From: Ruminococcus flavefaciens
GTDB lineage: Bacteria; Bacillota; Clostridia; Oscillospirales; Ruminococcaceae
NCBI GenBank assembly: GCA_002309635.1
Contig: DBXO01000006.1
Location: 1 to 30,349 of the forward strand
Length of the DNA: 30,349 nucleotides
Direction of reading: 5' to 3'
Part shown: in pieces, positions 7,108 to 16,223 of the stretch
Position numbering within the stretch: the first letter of the stretch is position 1
How the letters are laid out: the number at the start of each line of letters is the position of its first letter
Translations under genes and position numbers: made by a program
The notes under the pieces: model-generated
The model's input: the letters and a program-made list of their open reading frames with translations, nothing else
Told to the model about the DNA's origin: nothing
Databases searched by the model: none

Positions 7108-10035
7108 TTACTTGGCAGGCATTGTGCCTTTTTTCAGTAAGTAAAGCTGGATAGTAAGTGCGTCGTTTGTAGTAACGCCCTTGGTCGAATCGCAGTCTGC
7201 GTTAGCCTGTCCCTGCTTTGTGATGCAGTTTGTGCTTGTACCGTTAAGACCAAACTTGTTGGGGTTGGCAAGTGACTGCATTATAAGAACAGCGTCTGCC
7301 ATGTCTATCTGACCGTCACAGTTTGCATCGCCGTAAACGACCTTCTCTGCAGGCTGATCGTCAGTTGTAGTTGTTGTCGTTGAGGTCTTGTCATTTGATG
7401 TAGTAGTTGTTGTACCGGAAGGCTTTGTGGTAGTTGTTGTTTCTTTATCCTTGTCCTTGTCAACAACATACTCGCTGCCGCCTGCTGTAGTTCCGTCAGG
7501 CTCTTTACCCCAGATGAGCTTATCGCCTGCGTAAAGTGTTACCTTATCAGTGATAGCAGCAGCTGAGTTATCGTCTTCAAAGCTTACAAGGTCTGCGTAG
7601 CTGTAGTCGTTTGAAGAATCCCACTCAGGGTAAGTATTTGTCTCAGGATCCATCTTTGTTGTAAGAGCGAACTGGTATACACGGCTGCCGTAGAACTTGC
7701 AGTCCTTCCATGTAACGTCTACATAGTATGTACCCTTGTCGTCATACTTGACAGGATCGGAAAGTGTGGCATGTGACTTGTTGTTTGTGTATCCTGCTTC
7801 CTGATCGTAGTCGATACGAGGAACGAGATAGTCAATATCGTATCCGTTTTCAAGAAGCTCTGAGATGTTGAAGAAGTATCTTGCCTTGACATCACACTCG
7901 AATCTCGGAGGATTGATGGTTCTATTGTGGAGAACGAGCTTGAGCTGGATACCGTCTGCCTTCTCCTGTGCCTTACCGCCTGATACAAAGTATCCAACGG
8001 GGAGGGGATCACCGTTTTCGTCTACCTGATCGTAGCCGATAGCGTTCTCGGACATATTGAAGTCTTCGATGACGTAGTTTTCCTTTTCGTACTCCTTGCC
8101 CTTTGTACCGTAATAGTGGTAAAGTCCTGCAAGGTCGCCGCAGAAGCCTGCGTTATAGTCGTCGGTAACTTCGTTGTAGATGTAGTCCTTTGTTTCGTCA
8201 ACGTGATTGTCCTTAAGGTCAGGACCGCCGACGAGAGCGCCCCAGAGGGTGTGTACCTGGATTATCGGATCATCCATGCTCTGTGTAGCTGAGCAGTGTG
8301 ATGAACGGTGATGCGGATGTGAAGCGAAGTTGTACTCATAACCTACTTCGTAAGCGTAACCCATGGGGTTCTTTCCGAGGATGTATTCCATCTGAGCCTT
8401 TGCCCAGGGAAGGAATGTTTCGTCGCCTGTGGTCTTAGCATATACGCATGCGCAGAGACCTGCAGCTGTATTGTAACGGGCTGAACCGTAGCCTGAAACA
8501 ACTGCCCAGCCGTTAGGTGACTTGGCGATGAAGTCGCCGCTTGTCTCACTGTCAGGGAGATCGGGGATCTTATCAGAAGTCATCTCCATATTCCAGAGAT
8601 AATCATCTCTGCCGAAATACTTGTGACCGTGAACAGGCTCATAGCCCCAGTCGGAGCAGTCTGTTGTCTTTGAGCAGCCTGACCAGAACTCAAGGTTGTA
8701 ACGGAAGATGTACCAGTCACGTGCGAGGTTTGTTACAGGAGCAAGCTTTGCGAAAACTCCGCCCCAAACAGTATCCCAGCAGTGAACCCAGATATTCTGC
8801 CAGCAGTTACCTGTATCAGTAATGATACGTTTCATATAGCCTGTATAAGCGTAAGAAGGCTGCTGACCTGTTTGAGCCTGTTCATCATATGAACCACTGT
8901 CAGAAATCGGCTTAGTAGTGTCAACTGCGATAATATCGTCTATATAATCATAGTTTTCAGTACAGTAGTAGAGCCATACAGCAGCCCAAGCAAGTTCATC
9001 GTAGTCATAGCTGGATGTATAGAAGCCGCCATCGTAACCAAGGCTTGAGTTGCTCGGTACCATACCGGGTTTCCATTCCTCAATGTGAGTCTCTACTGCA
9101 AAATCGTAGAGAGCCTTAGCGTACTTGAGACACTCCTCAGCGTACTCGGGGTCTGAATCCTTGAAGTTGAGGTAATTGATTGCAAGTGAAGCAGAAGCAC
9201 CTGCACACTGGTCTGAAGCAGGCATTTCCGTTGTAGCGAAGTAAGCAGGACGCTTAACAGCGCATGATGAGGAAGCAACCATTGTATTATCCTGCTGAAG
9301 CTCAGGCGGACACCAGTAGTTGTGGTCGTTGTTACCCTCTCCGACCTGATAGCAGTAAGCAACTACTTTTCCGTCGTCATCAAGGAAGGTAGCCTTCATG
9401 AAGTAGTCATTTATCCAGCGAAGCTCGTCTTCAACGTGCTTGTCGAGACCAAGCTCCTTATAAGCGTCGGGGAATTCATAGTAGCCCCAGCCTACAGTTG
9501 AAGCTGAGTAGCTTCCCGGGAGACCGAACTTAACGTGGTCACCGGCGTCGTGCCAGCCGCCTGTGAGATCGAGAGTTCCGTTTCCGTCGGGATCGAGATA
9601 TTTCTTGTTCTTCTCGATGAAAGAAGAACTCATATTTACACCAACATACAGATCGGGATCGTCATCGCCGAGATTCGGCTTTGCCTTACCGCTGTCGCCC
9701 TGTCCGAGACCCTGATCCTCCTTGAGCTGGTCATCGGTCTTGCCCTTGCCGACTGTAGGCATCGGGCTCATAGGCTGGAGCGGGATCTCTGCGTCTATAA
9801 CATGGCAGTTTGAACGCCATGAATAGTAGCCGTCGCCCTCTACCTTGTCACCGCACTTGTTTGCATCGTAGAAGCAAAGTGCAAGCTGCAGAGCCTCTGC
9901 AAAGTTATGGTAGTTGTTTGTTTTGCCCTCGGTGATAACCGCGGCGTTTGCGCCTGTTGCTATACTGCTCGTCATAAGGGTAGCAGCAGCGGACAGGCAG
10001 GCTAATGATTTTTTGAGTATCTTCGCCTTGTCCAT
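7108..10035 (-). CDS. Secreted GH9 endoglucanase with CBM3-like module and C-terminal dockerin
   Basis: Hydrolyses beta-1,4-glucan in cellulose and is built for attachment to a cellulosome. Order in the 975-aa protein: Sec signal peptide 1-31/32 (cleaved near ANA); GH9 domain about 42-645; CBM3 (probably CBM3c) about 690-845; Thr-rich linker about 865-893; dockerin 900-970. Catalytic features are present: GGWHDAGDH at 159-167 with D163 and D166 as base residues, HPHHRSSH at 573-580, and YNEVTDDYNAG with proton donor E622. The dockerin has two Ca loops, DANCDGQIDMAD (903-914) and one at 945-958. GH9 plus CBM3c is the arrangement of processive endoglucanases. The catalytic domain is unusually long and Cys-rich. 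AAGGAAG lies before the ATG. No promoter is visible in the 72 bases upstream, so it may be transcribed with the regulator gene. Confidence 0.95.
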   Translation of the reverse strand: MDKAKILKKSLACLSAAATLMTSSIATGANAAVITEGKTNNYHNFAEALQLALCFYDANKCGDKVEGDGYYSWRSNCHVIDAEIPLQPMSPMPTVGKGKTDDQLKEDQGLGQGDSGKAKPNLGDDDPDLYVGVNMSSSFIEKNKKYLDPDGNGTLDLTGGWHDAGDHVKFGLPGSYSASTVGWGYYEFPDAYKELGLDKHVEDELRWINDYFMKATFLDDDGKVVAYCYQVGEGNNDHNYWCPPELQQDNTMVASSSCAVKRPAYFATTEMPASDQCAGASASLAINYLNFKDSDPEYAEECLKYAKALYDFAVETHIEEWKPGMVPSNSSLGYDGGFYTSSYDYDELAWAAVWLYYCTENYDYIDDIIAVDTTKPISDSGSYDEQAQTGQQPSYAYTGYMKRIITDTGNCWQNIWVHCWDTVWGGVFAKLAPVTNLARDWYIFRYNLEFWSGCSKTTDCSDWGYEPVHGHKYFGRDDYLWNMEMTSDKIPDLPDSETSGDFIAKSPNGWAVVSGYGSARYNTAAGLCACVYAKTTGDETFLPWAKAQMEYILGKNPMGYAYEVGYEYNFASHPHHRSSHCSATQSMDDPIIQVHTLWGALVGGPDLKDNHVDETKDYIYNEVTDDYNAGFCGDLAGLYHYYGTKGKEYEKENYVIEDFNMSENAIGYDQVDENGDPLPVGYFVSGGKAQEKADGIQLKLVLHNRTINPPRFECDVKARYFFNISELLENGYDIDYLVPRIDYDQEAGYTNNKSHATLSDPVKYDDKGTYYVDVTWKDCKFYGSRVYQFALTTKMDPETNTYPEWDSSNDYSYADLVSFEDDNSAAAITDKVTLYAGDKLIWGKEPDGTTAGGSEYVVDKDKDKETTTTTKPSGTTTTTSNDKTSTTTTTTDDQPAEKVVYGDANCDGQIDMADAVLIMQSLANPNKFGLNGTSTNCITKQGQANADCDSTKGVTTNDALTIQLYLLKKGTMPAK

Positions 10036-10067
10036 TTAGATCTTCCTTTCAAGAGTAATTTTTTCGG

Positions 10068-10092
10068 GCTCTTTTCCTGCCTCGGAAAGAGC
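10068..10092. other. Hairpin between the TrpR-like gene and the GH9 gene
   Basis: GCTCTTTTCC (10068-10077) can pair with GGAAAGAGC (10084-10092) with one bulged base. A T-tract follows only on the plus strand, so it is not a convincing terminator for the minus-strand transcript. It could be a processing or stabilising stem in front of the GH9 message. Confidence 0.4.
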
Positions 10093-10107
10093 TCTTTTTG
10101 CACGTTT

Positions 10108-10410
10108 TTATTTGAGCAGATTCTTCCCCTTGAGCCTGTCAAAAACTATGTTGTATCCGTCGTTTCCGTCCTTGAGAGAGCGGTTGACCCTGCTTATCGT
10201 AGCGGTGCTTGCGCCTGTTTCGGTAACGATGCTGTTATATACTCTGTGTTCATCGAGGAGCCTTGCAACGTGAAGGCGCTGAGCGAAGGATTTCAGCTCG
10301 ATGCTTGTACAGAGATCGTCAAAGAACTTATAGCAGTCATCAACAGATTCAAGCGTAAGGATAGCTTCAAAGAGCAGGTCCATGCTTTCAGATTTTATTT
10401 TGTCTATCAT
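10108..10410 (-). CDS. yerC: YerC/YecD family TrpR-related DNA-binding protein
   Basis: A 100-aa all-helical protein of the TrpR-like repressor superfamily. Conserved YerC features: LFEAILTLESVDDCYKFFDDLCT at the N-terminus (about 11-32, quoted in part), LKSFAQRLHVARLL, and a helix-turn-helix at about 60-80 ending ATISRVNRSL, followed by the DGNDGYNIVFDRL tail. Start at 10410 is chosen because the family begins here and GGAG lies 8 bases upstream; an ATG 30 bases further up (10440) is possible. Family members regulate transcription, but their ligand is generally unknown; this is not the tryptophan repressor itself. It lies 72 bases upstream of the GH9 gene on the same strand. Confidence 0.9.
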   Translation of the reverse strand: MIDKIKSESMDLLFEAILTLESVDDCYKFFDDLCTSIELKSFAQRLHVARLLDEHRVYNSIVTETGASTATISRVNRSLKDGNDGYNIVFDRLKGKNLLK

Positions 10411-10440
10411 AATAAATACTCCAATCTGCCGCAAAGGCAT

Positions 10441-10851
10441 AACCTAACAGTTTCCTACTTTACATTTTAACACATTATTCTGTAAAAGTAAAGCCTTTTT
10501 TTATTTAAAAGAAAATACAGCAGAATAATAATTATATAATAAGAAACAAATTACACCTTTGTGTATATCATATCACATTCTTAACAAAAAGTAAAGATAT
10601 TTTTTGCCTTTTTGTGAAATTTGGCGTTACATACCAAATAATCAGAATATTTCGTTTATTTCAACAAATATTCAGCTATGTTAACTGTTAATATGCTGCG
10701 ATTGTTGCTACTTTTAATTATATCTTGCGGCGGACGTGCAATTCTTTTATCTCTTCAATACAGGGGTTGAATTTTTATTTGTTTTATAGTATAATAATTT
10801 AGGACAGTTATGTCCGTCAGGATATGATATCTATAGAAATGCGGTGATTTT
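10441..10851. promoter_or_regulatory. AT-rich divergent regulatory region between yerC and lon
   Basis: A 411-base gap without a credible gene. On the minus strand TTTACT (10487-10492), 17 bp, TAAAAT (10464-10469) with an extended -10 TGT likely drives yerC, and perhaps GH9. On the plus strand TTGAAT (10767-10772), 17 bp, TATAAT (10790-10795) likely drives lon. An 8-bp inverted repeat ACAAAAAG / CTTTTTGT lies at 10584-10591 / 10608-10615. The rest, about 10500-10760, is AT-rich with no RNA gene, riboswitch or CIRCE heat-shock operator that I can recognise. Confidence 0.65.
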
Positions 10852-13215
10852 ATGGAACAGACCATTAAAAGTGATAAAAATATAGAGGAATCAAATATAT
10901 TGTATACGGTTGCAATGAGAGGTCTTGTTGCATTTCCGAAAATGGTTATGCACTTCGACGTTTCGCGCAGCAAGTCTATGGCTGCGGTTGAGCGCTCCCT
11001 TAAGGAGGGCGGAAAGCTTTTTCTTGTAACCCAGCATGAAGCCTATATTGACAATCCCAAGGCGTCCGACCTTTACAAGGTCGGAGTAGTCGCCGAGATA
11101 AAGCAGGTCCTCAAGCTGCCCGACAACGTTATGAAGGTGCTTGTGGAGGGAATATACAAGGCTAATCTTGTAAGACTCATTGACGACGGCGAGGTGCTCA
11201 AGGCAGAGGTAAAGCGTACTCCGACATATTCAAGGGCTAAGTTCGACGAGGTGGAGGCAGAAGCGCTCATGCGCTCTATCAAGGACGTTTTCGAGAGGTA
11301 TGCTTCGTTTTTCCCGAAGATGCCGAAGGAACTGCTGAATTCCATCATGACGCAGGATTCTCCCCTCAAGCTTTTTGAAACGGTCACCTTCAACTGCAAC
11401 CTCAATTACCGTGACAAGCAGACTCTTCTTGAGGAAACGAATATAATCAACAAGCTCTCCGTTCTTTTTGCCTGTCTTACGTCTGAGGTGGAGATACTCG
11501 AGCTCGAGAACCTTATCAACGAACAGACAAAAAACAGTATAGACAAGGGGCAGAAGGAGTTCTATCTCCGTGAGCAGCTCAGGGTTATACAGGAGCAGCT
11601 CGGCGAGGACGAAGCTGAAGAGGCTTTCGGTTATATAAACGATATAATGGACCTCAAGCTGGATGAAAAGAGCAAGGAAAAGCTCCTTAAAGAAGCCGAC
11701 AAGCTTACAAAGCTGCCGCCTGCTTCTCAGGAAGCCTTTGTTATCAAGAATTACCTCGATACCGTACTCGACCTTCCGTGGGGAAAGTACACAAAGGCAA
11801 AGCTTTCAATGGATAAGGCTGAGGCTGTGCTCGAAAAGGATCATTACGGACTGAAAAAGGTAAAGGAGCGCATACTGGAGTTCCTTGCAGTACATATGCT
11901 GAATCCCGAGATAAAGGGACAGATAATCTGTCTTGCAGGCCCTCCCGGTATCGGAAAGACCTCCATCGCAAAGTCAATTGCAAAGGCAATGGGCAGAAAG
12001 TACGCCCGTGTTTCACTGGGCGGCGTGCGCGATGAGGCTGATATCAGAGGTCACAGAAAGACCTATGTTGGAGCTATGCCCGGCCGTGTAATCACAGCCA
12101 TAACTCAGGCGGGCTCTGCAAATCCGCTCATTCTTTTTGATGAGATCGACAAGCTTTGCAGCGATATAAAGGGCGATCCTTCATCGGCAATGCTGGAGGT
12201 GCTTGACGCAGAGCAGAATTATGCGTTCAGGGACCACTTCATAGAGGTCCCGTTTGATCTCAGCAAGGCGGTATTCATTACAACTGCCAATAACGTAAGC
12301 GCCATACCTGCTCCGCTTCTTGACAGAATGGAGGTCATCGAGCTGCCGAGCTATACGGCGGAGGAGAAGTTCCACATTGCAAAGGAACACCTTATCCCGA
12401 AACAGCTCAGGGAGCACGGGCTCAAGGCTTCGCAGCTGAAGATAACCGATGACGCTATAAACGAGCTCATCCAGTATTACACAAAGGAAGCCGGCGTGCG
12501 TTCACTTGAAAGGTGCATAGCTTCGCTTTGCAGAAAAACTGCCAAGAAAATAGCAGCAGATGAAGTAAAGCGTGCGACTGTCAGGGCTACTGATCTTAAA
12601 GACCTCCTCGGCATCAGAAAGTACACCGGAGATCTTTCCTCCAGGGAAGATCAGATAGGTGTTGTAAACGGCCTTGCATGGACCTCTGTTGGCGGAGTTC
12701 TTATGCCCATAGAAGTGCTTGTCATGCAGGGAACAGGCAAAATTGAGGTAACCGGCTCTCTCGGAGACGTTATGAAGGAAAGCTCTAAAATAGCAGTCAG
12801 CTATGTCCGCAGCATTGCAGAAAAGTACAAGATAGACCCTGATTTTTACAAGAACAGGGATATACATATACATGCTCCAGAGGGTGCTGTGCCTAAGGAC
12901 GGCCCGTCAGCGGGCGTTACAATGACGACTGCGCTGCTGTCGGCGCTTTCAGGACTTAAGGTAAGGTCTGACGTTGCCATGACAGGCGAGATAACTCTTC
13001 ACGGAAAGGTACTGCCAATAGGCGGTCTCCGCGAAAAGACCATGGCCGCTTACAAGGCAGGCATTAAGAGAGTTATTATTCCTGTTGAGAACAAGCCGGA
13101 TCTCGAAGAGGTTGATCAGGTGGTAAAAGACGCTATAGAATTTGTTTTTGCTTCTGAGCTCAATGACGTTTTTGACAATGCGCTCATTACGGGAAAAAGG
13201 AGGAAGCGCGGGTGA
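10852..13215 (+). CDS. lon: ATP-dependent protease Lon
   Basis: Cytoplasmic AAA+ serine protease that degrades damaged and some regulatory proteins. The 787-aa protein has the standard LonA layout: N-terminal substrate-binding domain (about 15-215) starting YTVAMRGLVAFPKMV, helical/coiled-coil part (about 215-310), AAA+ module with Walker A GPPGIGKT at 363-370 and Walker B LILFDEIDK, then the protease domain with PKDGPSAGV carrying S686 and K729 in GGLREKTMA. The 43-residue Ser-Lys spacing equals that of E. coli Lon (679/722). The ATG follows GCGGTGA. A 5-bp hairpin GGACA-GTTA-TGTCC (10802-10815) falls at the predicted mRNA start. It overlaps engB by four bases, a common clostridial lon-engB pair. 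Confidence 0.97.
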   Translation: MEQTIKSDKNIEESNILYTVAMRGLVAFPKMVMHFDVSRSKSMAAVERSLKEGGKLFLVTQHEAYIDNPKASDLYKVGVVAEIKQVLKLPDNVMKVLVEGIYKANLVRLIDDGEVLKAEVKRTPTYSRAKFDEVEAEALMRSIKDVFERYASFFPKMPKELLNSIMTQDSPLKLFETVTFNCNLNYRDKQTLLEETNIINKLSVLFACLTSEVEILELENLINEQTKNSIDKGQKEFYLREQLRVIQEQLGEDEAEEAFGYINDIMDLKLDEKSKEKLLKEADKLTKLPPASQEAFVIKNYLDTVLDLPWGKYTKAKLSMDKAEAVLEKDHYGLKKVKERILEFLAVHMLNPEIKGQIICLAGPPGIGKTSIAKSIAKAMGRKYARVSLGGVRDEADIRGHRKTYVGAMPGRVITAITQAGSANPLILFDEIDKLCSDIKGDPSSAMLEVLDAEQNYAFRDHFIEVPFDLSKAVFITTANNVSAIPAPLLDRMEVIELPSYTAEEKFHIAKEHLIPKQLREHGLKASQLKITDDAINELIQYYTKEAGVRSLERCIASLCRKTAKKIAADEVKRATVRATDLKDLLGIRKYTGDLSSREDQIGVVNGLAWTSVGGVLMPIEVLVMQGTGKIEVTGSLGDVMKESSKIAVSYVRSIAEKYKIDPDFYKNRDIHIHAPEGAVPKDGPSAGVTMTTALLSALSGLKVRSDVAMTGEITLHGKVLPIGGLREKTMAAYKAGIKRVIIPVENKPDLEEVDQVVKDAIEFVFASELNDVFDNALITGKRRKRG

Positions 13216-13817
13216 AGCTGAATTACAATAAGGCTGAGTTTGCAGCTTCATACGGCAAGTTTTCGCAGATACCTCCATGTGACAGGACAGAGATAGCCTT
13301 TGCGGGACATTCAAATGTAGGAAAGTCAACTCTTATAAACAAGCTTTTCAACAGGAAGAATCTTGCGAGAGTGAGTTCTGTCCCGGGAAAGACTGCTACC
13401 ATAAACTTTTACGGGCTTGAAAATATTTATTTTGTCGATCTTCCGGGATACGGTTATGCAAAGGTCGCAAAATCCGAAAAGGAGCGCTGGTCCGGACTTA
13501 TCGAGGGTTATCTCGGCTCAGACAGGGATATAAGGCTTGTGTTCATGCTTGTTGATATGCGTCATGCCCCTACAAAGGACGATGTTCAGATGATAAACTA
13601 TCTTATCGACACAGAAATGCCCTTTGTGCTTGTACTTACCAAAGCCGACAAGCTGAACAGGACAGAACGCGCAAAGCGTATGGAGGCTTTCAGGGAGGAG
13701 ATCCCCTGCTTTGAGGATATACATTCCATACCCTTTTCGTCCCAGACGCTTGAGGGAGTAGAAGAACTCAGACAGATAGTTGAAGATATTGCAGACGACA
13801 ATGACGTCGTTGCATAA
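13212..13817 (+). CDS. engB: Ribosome biogenesis GTPase YihA/YsxC (EngB)
   Basis: An essential small GTPase needed for late assembly of the large ribosomal subunit. The 201-aa protein has G1 GHSNVGKST at 32-40, G2 around PGKTATINFY, G3 DLPGYGYAK, G4 TKADK and a G5-like IPFSSQT. The start is GTG at 13212 inside the lon stop (GTGA overlap); GGAGG at about 13199-13203 supports it and the two genes are probably translationally coupled. The length and N-terminal AEFAASYG are normal for the family. Confidence 0.96.
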   Translation: MKLNYNKAEFAASYGKFSQIPPCDRTEIAFAGHSNVGKSTLINKLFNRKNLARVSSVPGKTATINFYGLENIYFVDLPGYGYAKVAKSEKERWSGLIEGYLGSDRDIRLVFMLVDMRHAPTKDDVQMINYLIDTEMPFVLVLTKADKLNRTERAKRMEAFREEIPCFEDIHSIPFSSQTLEGVEELRQIVEDIADDNDVVA

Positions 13818-13844
13818 TAGATATTCTCTGAAAGGATGTTAAAT

Positions 13845-15143
13845 ATGTTTGTATCAGAAAATCTTGGCGTAAACACCGAGGGGCACCTTACGATCGGCGG
13901 TATAGATACCGTTGAGCTTGCCCGCGAGTACGGAACGCCGCTGTACGTTATGGATGAACAGGTCATCAGAAGCAGTCTGAGACGTTTCCATGACAGCATG
14001 AACAGGTACTATGAAGGCAACGGTGAGGTTCACTTCGCCAGCAAGGCTTTTTCATGCATGGAGATGTGCAGGATAGTCGCAAGCGAAGGTGACGGACTTG
14101 ATGTTGTTTCCATAGGCGAGCTCTATACTGCCGTTAAGGCAGGCTTTCCCATGGAAAAGGTGGGGTTCCACGGCAACAACAAGACAGATGAGGAGCTTTC
14201 ATACGCTGTTGAGGTAGGTGTGGGACATATCATAGTCGACAATATCAGTGAGCTCCGCAGACTTGAAAAAATAGCTGAGAAAAGCAATATCCGGGCTAAT
14301 ATAATGTTCCGTATCAAGCCCGGTATTGACGCACATACACATGATTTTGTAAAAACAGGCCAGATAGACAGCAAGTTCGGCTTTGCACTTGAGACAGGAG
14401 AGGCTTTCGAGGCTGTAAAAGAGGCGGTAAGCTGCAAAAATGTAAAGCTTGTGGGAATCCATTGCCACATTGGCTCGCAGATATTCGATATTGCTCCTTT
14501 TGAGGAGGCGGCGAGGGTAATGCTCGGCTTTGCAGCTAAGATAAAGAATGAGCTCGGCTATGAGATAGAGGGCCTCAATCTCGGCGGCGGCTTCGGTATA
14601 AAGTATGTTGACGAGAATGATCCCAAACCCTTTGAGGTCTATCTTGAAAAGGTATCCGCGGTAGTTAAGGCAGAGTGTGATTCGCTTGGACTTAAGCTGC
14701 CCAAGATGTTCATAGAGCCCGGCAGATCTATAGCCGGTCCTGCGGGAATTACTCTTTATACTGTAGGCGCCCGCAAGGAGATACCAAATATCAGGACATA
14801 TATCTCAGTTGACGGCGGTATGGCTGATAATCCGAGATATATCCTGTACGGCTCGGAGTATTCGGCTGTTGTTGCAAACAAGGCAGGGGAGGAAAAAAGC
14901 GAAAAGGTCACTATTGCAGGCAAATGCTGCGAGAGCGGAGACCTTATCGGCGAGAATATGCCGCTTCAGCATGCGGAATCAGGCGATATCATTGCTGTAT
15001 GCGCAACGGGAGCCTACAATTACTCCATGTCCTCCAACTACAACAGACTCCAGAAGCCGGCTGTTGTCTTCGTAAACGAAGGAAAATCAAGGATAGCAGT
15101 CAAGAGAGAGACGCTTGACGATATAATCCGCAACGATATATGA
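13845..15143 (+). CDS. lysA: Diaminopimelate decarboxylase
   Basis: PLP enzyme that decarboxylates meso-diaminopimelate to L-lysine, the last step of lysine synthesis, in the cytoplasm. The 432-aa protein has the alanine-racemase-type barrel with PLP lysine K67 in HFASKAF, HCHIGSQIFD, the Gly loop NLGGGFG, EPGRSIAGPA, and the C-terminal AGKCCESGDLI and GAYNYSMSSNYN motifs that complete the active site across the dimer. ATG 13845 is chosen over an in-frame ATG at 13836, because AAAGG at 13831-13835 abuts 13836 but is 9 bases from 13845. It lies 27 bases after engB with no terminator between, so it may share the lon-engB transcript. Confidence 0.96.
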   Translation: MFVSENLGVNTEGHLTIGGIDTVELAREYGTPLYVMDEQVIRSSLRRFHDSMNRYYEGNGEVHFASKAFSCMEMCRIVASEGDGLDVVSIGELYTAVKAGFPMEKVGFHGNNKTDEELSYAVEVGVGHIIVDNISELRRLEKIAEKSNIRANIMFRIKPGIDAHTHDFVKTGQIDSKFGFALETGEAFEAVKEAVSCKNVKLVGIHCHIGSQIFDIAPFEEAARVMLGFAAKIKNELGYEIEGLNLGGGFGIKYVDENDPKPFEVYLEKVSAVVKAECDSLGLKLPKMFIEPGRSIAGPAGITLYTVGARKEIPNIRTYISVDGGMADNPRYILYGSEYSAVVANKAGEEKSEKVTIAGKCCESGDLIGENMPLQHAESGDIIAVCATGAYNYSMSSNYNRLQKPAVVFVNEGKSRIAVKRETLDDIIRNDI

Positions 15144-15147
15144 ATTT

Positions 15148-15190
15148 AAGGCGTGAAACAAAGCTGATTACTTTGTTTCACGCCTTTTTT
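15148..15190 (+). terminator. Terminator of lysA, overlapping the convergent gene end
   Basis: A perfect 16-bp stem (15148-15163 with 15171-15186), 7-base loop and a run of T to 15190. The downstream arm contains the stop codon (15178-15180) and last codons of the minus-strand radical SAM gene. Confidence 0.93.
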
Positions 15191-16125
15191 ACATATTTTC
15201 TGCCCTGCCATGTGTCAAGCCAGGCAAGTTTTTTGTCTATGCCGCCGAGAACGGCTATTTTATCCGCACTCCATATGGGGGCTATGAGCTTTGATTTATC
15301 GCCGTCCCCTGTGATACGTTCAATGACGGTTTCGGGCGGAAGAAGCTCCAGCTGCATTGCGATTATATCAATGTAATCTTCACGGGTGAGAAGCTCAAAT
15401 TCATTTTTTGCATACATATCTGCAAGTACAGTGCCCTTTATAACGTGCAGCATTTGCAGCTTTACTGCGTCGGGAGCAAGTCTTGAGGCTTCTTCTGCGG
15501 TTTTTATCATCATTTCGGGAGTTTCATGCGGAAGTCCGTTTATTATGTGGATACAGGTGCGTATTCCTGATGTTTTGAGCCTGTTGAAGCCCTCGCAGAA
15601 CTCCTCGTGGGAATAGCAGCGGTTTATGAGCTTTATGGTAGAGTCATGACAGCTCTGCATGCCGAGCTCAACAGTAAGGTTGGTATGTGTATTAAGTTCC
15701 GCTAAAAGCTCCATAATATCATCGGAAAGACAGTCTGCACGTGTTCCGATGGAGATACCGCAGACATTCGGTTGTTTCAGAACTGAATAATAAATATTTC
15801 TGAGCCTTCCGGCAGGGGCATAGGTGTTTGAATTGGCCTGAAAATATGCGATAAAACGGGCGCTTTCACCGTATTTGCCGCATATCCTTTCTTTTTCAAG
15901 CCGTAACTGCTCCGGGATATCAGCTTCACCGTGCGTGAAGTAGCCGCTGCCGCCGTCGCAGAATATACAGCCTCCATTACCTTTTGTACCGTCTATGTTA
16001 GGACATGTAAGGCCGCAGTCAATGACTGCTTTGTATACCTTCCGGCCGTAATGTGTCTTATTATAGAAATTAAGCGTATGATAGCGCTTATTGTCATCTG
16101 AAAAAATAAAAGGACTTCTTTTCAT
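15178..16125 (-). CDS. TIGR01212 family radical SAM protein (YhcC-like)
   Basis: A radical S-adenosylmethionine enzyme with an Elp3-like core; its reaction is not established as far as I know. The 315-aa protein has the cluster-binding cysteines C41, C53 and C56 in the segment CPNIDGTKGNGGCIFC, the family motifs FQANSNTYAP, GTRADCLSDD, ELGMQSCHDST and INGLPHETPEMM, and a C-terminal part rich in charged residues. Length is normal for TIGR01212. The ATG has AAGGAGAAG upstream. It is a single gene with its own promoter, convergent with lysA, and its end is buried in the lysA terminator stem. Confidence 0.93.
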   Translation of the reverse strand: MKRSPFIFSDDNKRYHTLNFYNKTHYGRKVYKAVIDCGLTCPNIDGTKGNGGCIFCDGGSGYFTHGEADIPEQLRLEKERICGKYGESARFIAYFQANSNTYAPAGRLRNIYYSVLKQPNVCGISIGTRADCLSDDIMELLAELNTHTNLTVELGMQSCHDSTIKLINRCYSHEEFCEGFNRLKTSGIRTCIHIINGLPHETPEMMIKTAEEASRLAPDAVKLQMLHVIKGTVLADMYAKNEFELLTREDYIDIIAMQLELLPPETVIERITGDGDKSKLIAPIWSADKIAVLGGIDKKLAWLDTWQGRKYVKKA

Positions 16126-16146
16126 AGCACTTCTCCTTGTGAAATT

Positions 16147-16175
16147 ATGTTATCATATTCATTAAAAATTGTCAA
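16147..16175 (-). promoter_or_regulatory. Promoter of the radical SAM gene
   Basis: Minus strand TTGACA (16170-16175), 17-bp spacer, TAACAT (16147-16152) with an extended -10 TGA. Confidence 0.7.
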
Positions 16176-16223
16176 TATTTAGTATACAAAAAATAATACA
16201 GCAATATATGGCGCATTTATCTA

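Noticed and set aside
7360..7450. Short tandem-like repeats of ACA/ACT-type codons that look like a microsatellite or CRISPR fragment
   Set aside because: They encode the Thr-rich linker between CBM3 and dockerin on the minus strand; no spacer-repeat regularity.
10441..10851. Replication origin or CIRCE/CtsR heat-shock operator in the AT-rich gap before lon
   Set aside because: No DnaA-box cluster, no TTAGCACTC-type repeat and no CtsR tandem heptamers were seen; it reads as a plain divergent promoter region.
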